Shown: piece by piece, positions 1 through 9,000 of the stretch
How the letters are laid out: each line of letters starts with the position of its first letter
Numbering within the stretch: position 1 is the stretch's first letter
NCBI RefSeq assembly: GCF_037976325.1
Contig: NZ_CP150265.1
Location: 2,289,501 to 2,353,500 of the forward strand
DNA length: 64,000 bases
Direction of reading: 5' to 3'
Source of the DNA: Paenibacillus sp. FSL K6-3182
Lineage (GTDB): Bacteria > Bacillota > Bacilli > Paenibacillales > Paenibacillaceae
Program-made: the position numbers and the translations under genes
Notes under the pieces: model-generated
Told to the model about the DNA's origin: nothing
The model's database searches: none
The model's input: the letters and a program-made list of their open reading frames with translations, nothing else

Positions 1-3000
1 AAAATGAAGTTGAGCTTAGAAATAGGCTGGAAGCCTTAGATGTTGAGCGGTTTCAAAACACGATGATGCCGAATATTTATTACGGCGATTCAAATGCAGT
101 GCATACGGGAGGGAATGACGAGCGAAAGCAAAAGGAGCTCTTAGAGCAGGTTGTCCGCAGTAATCGGGGCAAAGATGATGCAAGTACACAGTTAGCTCAG
201 TTATATGCAGCTGGTGCTAAAGTAGATTGGAAGGAGCTTTATCGTGATGAGAGACGCAGAAGGGTACCGCTGCCTGTATATTCATTTGATCCCTATCCGT
301 GTTGGGTAGAGGAAGATGATCGCAGTGTTAATATAGCACCTCTGACAGAGATCAAGCAGGAATCGGCAGTTAACCACGTGAGGCTGTGCAGTGAAGGTGC
401 AATCTCGGAATCGGAGCAAAGTGTCGCTAATGTATGGGGGGAACTGCTCGGTTATCGTGAGCTCAGCAACGATGCCAACTTCTATGAACTGGGTGGTGAT
501 TCGATCATTGCGCTGCGAATCGTAAATTCACTTAGTCAAAGCTGGGGGATTCGGCTAGAAGTGCAGCATTTGTTAGGACATCCTACACTTAGTGGGTTTG
601 CTGGTGTTGTGGAAGAGCGGCGATTAAGGAGCAGCTCGCCAGAAACGGAAAAAGTAATTCATATGCCCCGAGTAGCGGAGCGGGAGTATTATACGATCTC
701 TTCGTCGCAAAAGCGCATGTACTTGCAGCAAGCTGCCTCGCCTAGGGATAGAAGCTATAATTTGCCGGAGCTTTTACATATAGAGGGGGAAATTGATGCA
801 AGCAGATTGGAAGCGTCTATTCATTCATTAGTAAAACGGCATGAGATGTTAAGAACGTCATTCGCCATAGTAGACGGTGAAATTTGTCAATTTGTCCATA
901 CTGATGTTCACTTTTCCCTTCAGCGGCTTCAGGCATCAGAAGAAACGGTGATTGAAACGCTGCATAGCTTGTTTACATCATTTGACCTGAGTCATGCACC
1001 GCTGCTTCGCGCTGCTTTATTGACCGTTAATCCTGAGCGGCATGTGTTGTATTTGGATATGCATCATATTGCTTCGGATGGCTTCTCAGCAGGTATTTTG
1101 CTCAAAGAGCTTATGATGCTTTACCGAGGAGAGAGTCTTGAGCCGTTAACCTTGCGGTATATAGACTACGCAGCGTGGCAGAGAGAGGAACTGCAATCGG
1201 AGCGGATTGAGCGACAGAGAAGTTACTGGATGAAGCAATGCCAAGGGGAGTGGCCTGTACTGGAGCTTCCGACTGACTTTCCTCGCCCTCTGATAAAGAG
1301 CAATCGCGGTGAAACATTTGATATTTATGTGGACAACGAATTATCGGATAATCTGCGTAAGCTGGCAAAATCAACGGAATCTACGCTATTTATGGTGCTT
1401 TTATCCGTCTATTATACCCTTCTTGCAAAGTATTCTGGCGGGGAAGATATTGCTGTAGGCACACCGATTGCGGGGCGAGTCAACCGTGAAGCAGAAGCTC
1501 TGGTAGGGATGTTCGTCGGAACACTTGTATTGCGCGGGTATCCCGTGGCAAACAAACCGTTTACCCAGTTTTTAGAAGAGATAAAAGCAGCATCGACAGA
1601 GGCTTATGAAAATTCGGACTTTCCATTTGAAGAGCTAGCGTCCATGGTGGATCGGCGAGACAGCAGCCGCAATCCGTTATTCGATACGATGTTTATTATG
1701 CAAAATTTGAACATTCCCAACTACTCGAGTGAAGAATTGACCTATCGGCATGAGAGGTTCCCGCATGGGACGGCGAAATACGATCTGATGGTTCAAGCCG
1801 TGGAGCAAAATGACGGCACCCTGCGATTGGTAGTCGAATATGGCAAGGACTTGTTCCGCGAAGAGACCGTAAGGTCGATGATGAGGCATTACGTTACGTT
1901 GCTAAGTTATGTAACGGACTATCCAGACCATACATTAGGCGAGTGTGAAATGTTGTCCCCTCAAGATTACAACAAGTTGCTGACGGAATTTGGCAGTCGT
2001 GCGGCTGCTTTCCCTAGCGCTCGTTGTATCCACAGCAGCTTTGAAGAACAGGCAAGACGAGTTCCTGGAAGAGTCGCCGTTCAGTGCAGAGGGGAGTCAT
2101 TAACGTACGAACAATTGAATGGGCGAGCAAATGCGCTGGCGCGCAAGCTTGTTCGCTGCGGTGTTGGCCCTAACAGCATTGTCGGTGTGATGGCTGAACG
2201 TTCGATTTCAATGGTGACAGGAATGCTTGCGATTATGAAGGCTGGCGGTGCATACCTGCCAATCGACCTTCAATATCCGCAGGAGAGAATTAGCTATATG
2301 CTTTCTGACAGCGGAGCAAGTTTGCTCTTAGTAGACGATTCGGTTCATAGAAATGTGTATTCATCCGTTCAGGAAGTTCGATTAACGGATGAAACGATAT
2401 ATGACGGGGATAAAAGCAATGTGGACGTATCCATTTCAGCAGATGATCTTATGTATGTCATCTACACTTCGGGATCTACTGGGCAGCCGAAGGGGGTTAT
2501 GGTTCCGCATCGCAGCTTCTATAACTTCAGCCATTCGTTGAAGCTGTTTTATGACGGAAATTTTGATGAAAGAGACCGCTGCTTAAGCCTTACCAATATT
2601 TCGTTTGATGTGAGCGTTTGCGAGCTGTTTATGCCTTTTATGTTTGGCGCGTCCCTTGTCCTTTATCCAAATCCTAAGCTGCTTGATCCTAGAGAGCTAG
2701 CTAAAGTAATAGTAGAAGAGCAGATAACTTTTGCATATATTCCGCCGACGCTGCTTCGGGATGTGGCGCAAGCGTTGGAACAATCGAGGATGACGATCTC
2801 CTTGGACAAGCTGCTTGTTGGCGTTGAACCTATAAAAGATACAACGCTTGCGCTTTTTGTTCAATTAAATCCGAATATACGAATGGTTAACGGGTATGGT
2901 CCGACTGAGGCAACGATCTGCTCCAATATGTATGTGTATAAATCAGCTGCTGCCAGCGGCGTTAATGTACCAATTGGCGGGCCGATGCATGGCGTCGCTG

Positions 3001-6000
3001 TTCATATTTTAAATTTTGGAGACAAGCCTGCACCGGTGGGAACGGCTGGGGAGCTATGCATCTCCGGCAGCGGCCTTGCTGCTGGGTATGTTAATAAACC
3101 GGAATTGACCGCGGAACGGTTTGTTGAACACCCGCTGCAGCCTGGCACCATTATGTACCGTACCGGTGATTTAGCTAAGTGGCTGCCAGACGGAAATGCG
3201 GTGTATTTAGGCCGGATGGATGATCAAATCAAGCTGAGAGGCATTCGGATTGAGCTAGGAGAAATTGGTGCGCAGCTTCAAAGACATGAGGCGGTAGATG
3301 AAGCGGTTATCATCGCACATGAGGATCAAGCAGGCGATAAAAAACTTTGCGCATACATGGTTGTAAATCAAACAATCGGAGCTCAGGATTTAAAGATCTT
3401 TTTGAAAAGTAAAATGCCAGACTATATGATCCCTTCGTTTTTTATGGAGATCGATGCGATACCGTTAACACCTAATGGCAAAGTGGATCGCAAGGCGCTC
3501 CCAGAACCTGTTTTACAGCAACGAGTCGTGGCTGAGCTTACCCTGCCGCGAACCTCGCTCGAGACAGAGGTCGCTGAAATATGGAGAGATGTGCTCGGCA
3601 TTGAGCAAATTAGTATGTATGATGATTTCTTTGAGTTGGGTGGACATTCCCTGAAGGCTGCGGTATTGGTAAGCCGGATTCAAGCTAAATTCCATGTTGA
3701 AATGCCGCTAAGCGTCGTATTTGAGCGACTGTCTGTTGCGAGTATGGCTGAGTGGCTGGCAGGGGGAACGCGGTTAAATTCTGAGCTAGGCATCGCAGGA
3801 GCTATCATTCCACTGCAAGCAAATCGGGATCATTATCCAATGTCTCCTGCACAGAGACGCCAATATATGATCGAGCTCATTGCCGGACAATCGACGATGT
3901 ATCATATTCCGTTTGTGCTTCACATTCACGGTAATTTGGAAAAAAAGAAACTGGAAGCCGCGTTTACTGCTCTAATTACGAGACATGAGAGCCTGCGAAC
4001 ATCATTCCACTATGTGGGTGAAGAGTTCTGTCAGCGAATTCATCCTGCAGAGCCATTTCAGCTAACGGAAATGGTTATAAAAGGCGAGCAGGCTGAACTA
4101 TGGCAGCGCGCGTCATCTGCAATCGGAGCAGATATGAGGATCAATGAATTAATGGCCCAATTTACAGATCCATTTGACCTCGGAAGCGGTTCACTGCTAA
4201 GAATCGGTCTTGCTGAATTGGCAGAAAACCGTCACTTGTTATTGCTGAACATCCATCATATTGTGACGGATGGGATATCGATGAGCGTGCTCATAAAAGA
4301 GTTGATCGATTTATACAACGGGCAGGCATTGCCAGAGCTGACGGTGCAATATCGAGATTATGCAGTCTGGCAGCTGGAACGATTAAGCGGTGACTATTAC
4401 TCGAAGCTGAGGCGTTATTGGCTGGGCATGTTCTCGGACGAACTCCCGGTGCTTGATCTGCCTGCAGACAAGCAGCGTCCGGCGGTTCAGCGTTTTGAGG
4501 GCCGAAGGTATGCTTTTCAGCTAAACGAGGAGCTGGCATATCGGGCGCGGCAATTGGCAAGGGAACGAGGGACGACGTTATATACGCTGCTGCTTAGCGC
4601 TTATACGGTTCTCCTTGGGAAGTATAGCGGACAAGAGGATATTATCGTGGGTACTCCCGTAGCCGGACGCAATCACATTGATGTAGAAAGGCTAATCGGC
4701 ATGTTCGTCAATACGGTCGCCATTCGTTGCCGCCCGCAATTCGGAATGACGATTGGCAGTTACATTACTGAAATGCACGGGAATGTGCTGCAAGCGCTGG
4801 AGCATCAGGAATTTCCGTTCGAGGATCTTGTAAATCAGCTTGATATGGAACAGGATTTAAGTCGCAATCCCCTATTTAATACGATGTTTATTTTGCAAAA
4901 TATGGAGCAGCCAGCAAGGCAATCGGGGGATTTGATCTTCGAGCCGCAGCCGTACGAAACCGGATTCAGCAAGTTCGATTTGTCGCTGGAAGCAGTGGAG
5001 ACGGGGAAGGGGATCACATGCTGCCTTGAGTATGCAACCTCCTTATTTCATGAGAGTACGATCGAGAGAATGGCCGCATATTTCTGCACAATCGTTAGGG
5101 AGATGACATCAAGCGAAGGGTCTAGGAGGACGATTGGTGAGCTGGAATTATTGGATGAGGCAGAGCAATTGCAGCTTTCTTCGCTGTCAGCAAGCGCTGA
5201 TGATAAAGCGGAACAGAAGGGTAATGACATCGCTGAGAAGGTAAGAGATGCACTGCTCGATGAAATAAAAGAGATGGTAGAGATGACAGCAAATAATGCA
5301 CATTTCTCTGCATCGACCGAAGAGCATCCCTGCTGGATGAGCATCATGGAAGAGATAGAGCGGCAAGCGGCAGAAACGCCGCATTCCGCTGCGATTTTAT
5401 TTGGTTTGGAGACGCTCTCGTATTCCGAATTAAATGAGCAAGCGAATCGTCTTGCACATACGCTTCGCAGCCGCGGGGTAGGACCGGAGCGAATTGTAGC
5501 ATTGATGGCAGACCGATCACCTCTGTTATTGATAGGCATTCTTGGCATTTTGAAAGCAGGAGGGGCTTATGTCGCTATTGATCCGGCATACCCTGCTGAG
5601 CGTATCCAGTGGATGCTGGAGGATTGCGGCGATCAATGGCTTCTGACAGAAAGAAAATATGCCGGGTTTGTCATGAACGCTTCAGAAGAATGGTATTTGG
5701 ATGATGCTGATCTGTATAGCTCGGAACGAGGGAATCTGGAAAATATAAGCCTTCCCGAGCATCTGGCGTATGTACTGTATACTTCTGGCTCAACGGGCAG
5801 GCCGAAGGGTGCAATGATCGAGCATCGCGGACTGGCAAGCTTTGTGAGTTCATTCCGTGAGCGAATTCCATTCGAAGCAGGCCAAAGCATATTGGCAATG
5901 GCGACCGTATCCTTCGATATTTTCATTGTAGAGAGCCTGCTCCCATTAACAATGGGGATGAAAATGGTGCTGTGCAATGAAGAGGAGCGGGGTGATGCTC

Positions 6001-9000
6001 ATCTGCTGCAGGAGCTTATAAGTAAGCATCGGGTAGAAGTGCTGCAAATTACGCCATCGCGTTTCAAGTGGTGGATGGCGCAGGTGAGCCAAAGCGAGGT
6101 TTGGAAATCCTTAAGCGTAATCATGATTGGCGCGGAGCCGTTGACGATGGATCTGCTGGAGAGACTTCGTTCGGTGACGAATGCACGTATCTTCAATCTC
6201 TATGGACCAACGGAAACAACGGTATGGACATCGGTGTGCGAAGTAACTAGCGGTGAGAACATTACGATTGGCAAGCCTATTTCCGGGGCAGCAATGGTTG
6301 TGCTAAATCCAGCACTGCAGTTGCAGCCGACAGGTGTAATTGGTGAAATCTGCATCTTAGGAGCAGGCGTTGGACGGGGGTATCTTTGCCATCCAGAATG
6401 GGATCATGGAGTATTCATCACGAGCCCGTTTAATGCAGGTGAGAGGATGTACCGCACGGGTGATCTTGGCCGAAGGCTGGCAAACGGTGAATTTGTATAC
6501 GCAGGCCGCCGCGATCATCAGGTAAAAATACGAGGACATCGCATTGAAACCGGTGAGGTGGAGCAGCAGCTGCTGCTGCACGAGCATGTGAAGGAAGCTG
6601 TTGTTATCGCATTTCAGGAGGAGGAGGGCGAGCATGCGCTTTGCGCGTATGTTGTACCCGCTTCTGACTCTAGTTGTAACAACAATATTAACGAACACAA
6701 CCTCTCCGACATGATTTCGGAGCTGCAGACCCATCTCAGCAGCAAACTGCCTGCCTATATGATTCCAGCTTACGTGATGCTGCTAGATGTAATACCGCTC
6801 ACACCAACCGGAAAGCAGCATCGAAAGGCGCTGCCGAAACCTCATAAGGTTGCGCTGCGTGAGCGCCAGTACTTAAGGCCAAGAAACGAGACGGAACATA
6901 AGCTTGCCGAGCTGTGGAAAGATTTGCTGAAATCGGACGATATTGGCGTGATGGATAGCTTTTTCGAGCTTGGCGGCCATTCGCTCAAGGCTGCAGCGCT
7001 GGTAAGCCGAATCCACGAGCAGTTTGGTGTACATGTGCCGCTGAGGGAGCTGTTTTTAAATCCAAAGCTAGGGTCCCTTGCTGAAGTAATTGAAAGTAAA
7101 CATCTGCAAACATATGAATCGATTCCGCGCCAGATGGATCAGGAGCATTATCCGATGTCGCATGCGCAGAGAAGACAATACTTGCTGGGGCTGCTAACAG
7201 GAGAATCAACGATGTACCATGTTCCGTTTGCACTGCGAATTCGGGGCAATCTGGACTCTTCGAGGCTTGAAGCTGCGTTTACATCATTGGTCGCTAGGCA
7301 TGAAAGTTTACGAACTTCGTTTCATTATATTCATGAACAATTCAGGCAGCGTGTCCTCCCAGCGACGGTATTTCATTTCGAGGATGGTGTAGAGGAACTA
7401 GTACCAGCTGGCAAGTGGTTGGGAACTTCTGGTGATGATGTAAGCGCTGAATCCGAATGGCTGAATGAGCTTACTACAAAGTTTATAAGACCATTTGATT
7501 TGGAAAGCGGGCCGCTGCTAAGGGCAGGTCTACTTCAGCTGGAAGAAGAGCATTACTTGCTGCTGCTGGATATCCATCATATTGTGACTGATGGCGTTTC
7601 GATGAGTGTGCTGGTAAAGGAATTAACGGCATTATACGGCGGAAATGAACTGCCAGAGCTGCGGGTGCAATATAGGGATTATGCGGTCTGGCAGGAAGGA
7701 CAGCTAGGCGGTGAACCATTCGAGGCGCATGAGCGTTACTGGTTGAAGAAGTTTGAAGGCGAGCTGCCGCTGCTGGAATTGCCAACAGATAGGAAACGCC
7801 CGATCGTTCAAACTTTCAAGGGGCGAAAACATGTCTTCCATCTGAACGGAGAGCTTGCACAGCGAGCGCGGCGTTTGGCGGTAGAGCAAGGTGTGACACT
7901 ATATTCAGTGCTGCTGAGTGCTTTTGCTTTTATGCTTGGGAAGTACAGCGGACAAGAGGACATTATTATTGGCACGCCAGTAGCTGGACGTAATCATGCT
8001 GATGTAGAGGGACTCATCGGCATGTTCGTCAATACAGCAGCCATTCGTTGTCGACCGCAGCTCGAACGTACGGTGAGCAGCTACATTGCCGAATTGCACG
8101 AGGATGTGCTGCAGGCGCTGGAGCATCAGGAGTATCCGTTCGAGAAGCTGGTGGAGCGGCTAAACCTCGTTCAGGACAAGAGCCGAAATCCGTTGTTTGA
8201 TACGATGTTTATTTTGCAAAATATGGAGCACTCAGCATTGAAAACGGGCGGTTTGAGCTTCGAGCCGCAGCCGTTTGAACACGGTGTCAGCAAGTTTGAT
8301 TTGACACTTGAAGCTGTAGAGCGCGGGAAAGGCATTGCCTTCAGCTTGGAGTATGCAATGGATCTGTTTCATGAGGAAACGGTCATCAGGATGGCACACC
8401 ACTATTGCACGATTATTAAAGCAATGACATCGAGCAAAAATCGATGGCGAACTCTTGGTGAACTAGAGCTGTTAAACGATGAAGAAAAGCTGGAGCTGCT
8501 TGCGGAATTGGATAGCATGACGCGGATGAAGAGCAGTGGTGCTGATGTCAGAGGGGCTGTAGCACCAGAAGATGCACCCACTAAAATGCCGCTGAGTATG
8601 CAGGGCCAAGATTTATCTTTACCAGGCGTCCCGTTCAAATGGCGATCCGTTATCGAAGAGATAGAGCGGCAGGCAGCAAAAACTCCAGATGCGGTTGCAG
8701 TCCATTTTGAATCGGAGCAGATGACCTATCGCGAACTAAATGATAGATCCAACCAGCTGGCACATACGCTTCACAGCCGCGGGGTGGCACCAGAGCGAAT
8801 CGTAGCGCTGATGGCAGACCGTTCACCCCTGTTGATGATCGGCATTCTTGGCATTTTGAAAGCGGGTGGCGCTTATGTTGCTATTGATCCGGCATACCCT
8901 GCTGAGCGTATCCAGTGGATGCTGGAGGATTGCAGCGATCAATGGCTTCTGACAGAAAGGAAATATGCCGGGTTTGTCATGAATGCGTCAGAAGAATGGT

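Noticed and set aside
5633..5977. Antisense open frames repeated in A2 and A3 (also 8939-9283)
   Set aside because: They recur only because the A-domain DNA is duplicated; no start signals or recognisable protein.
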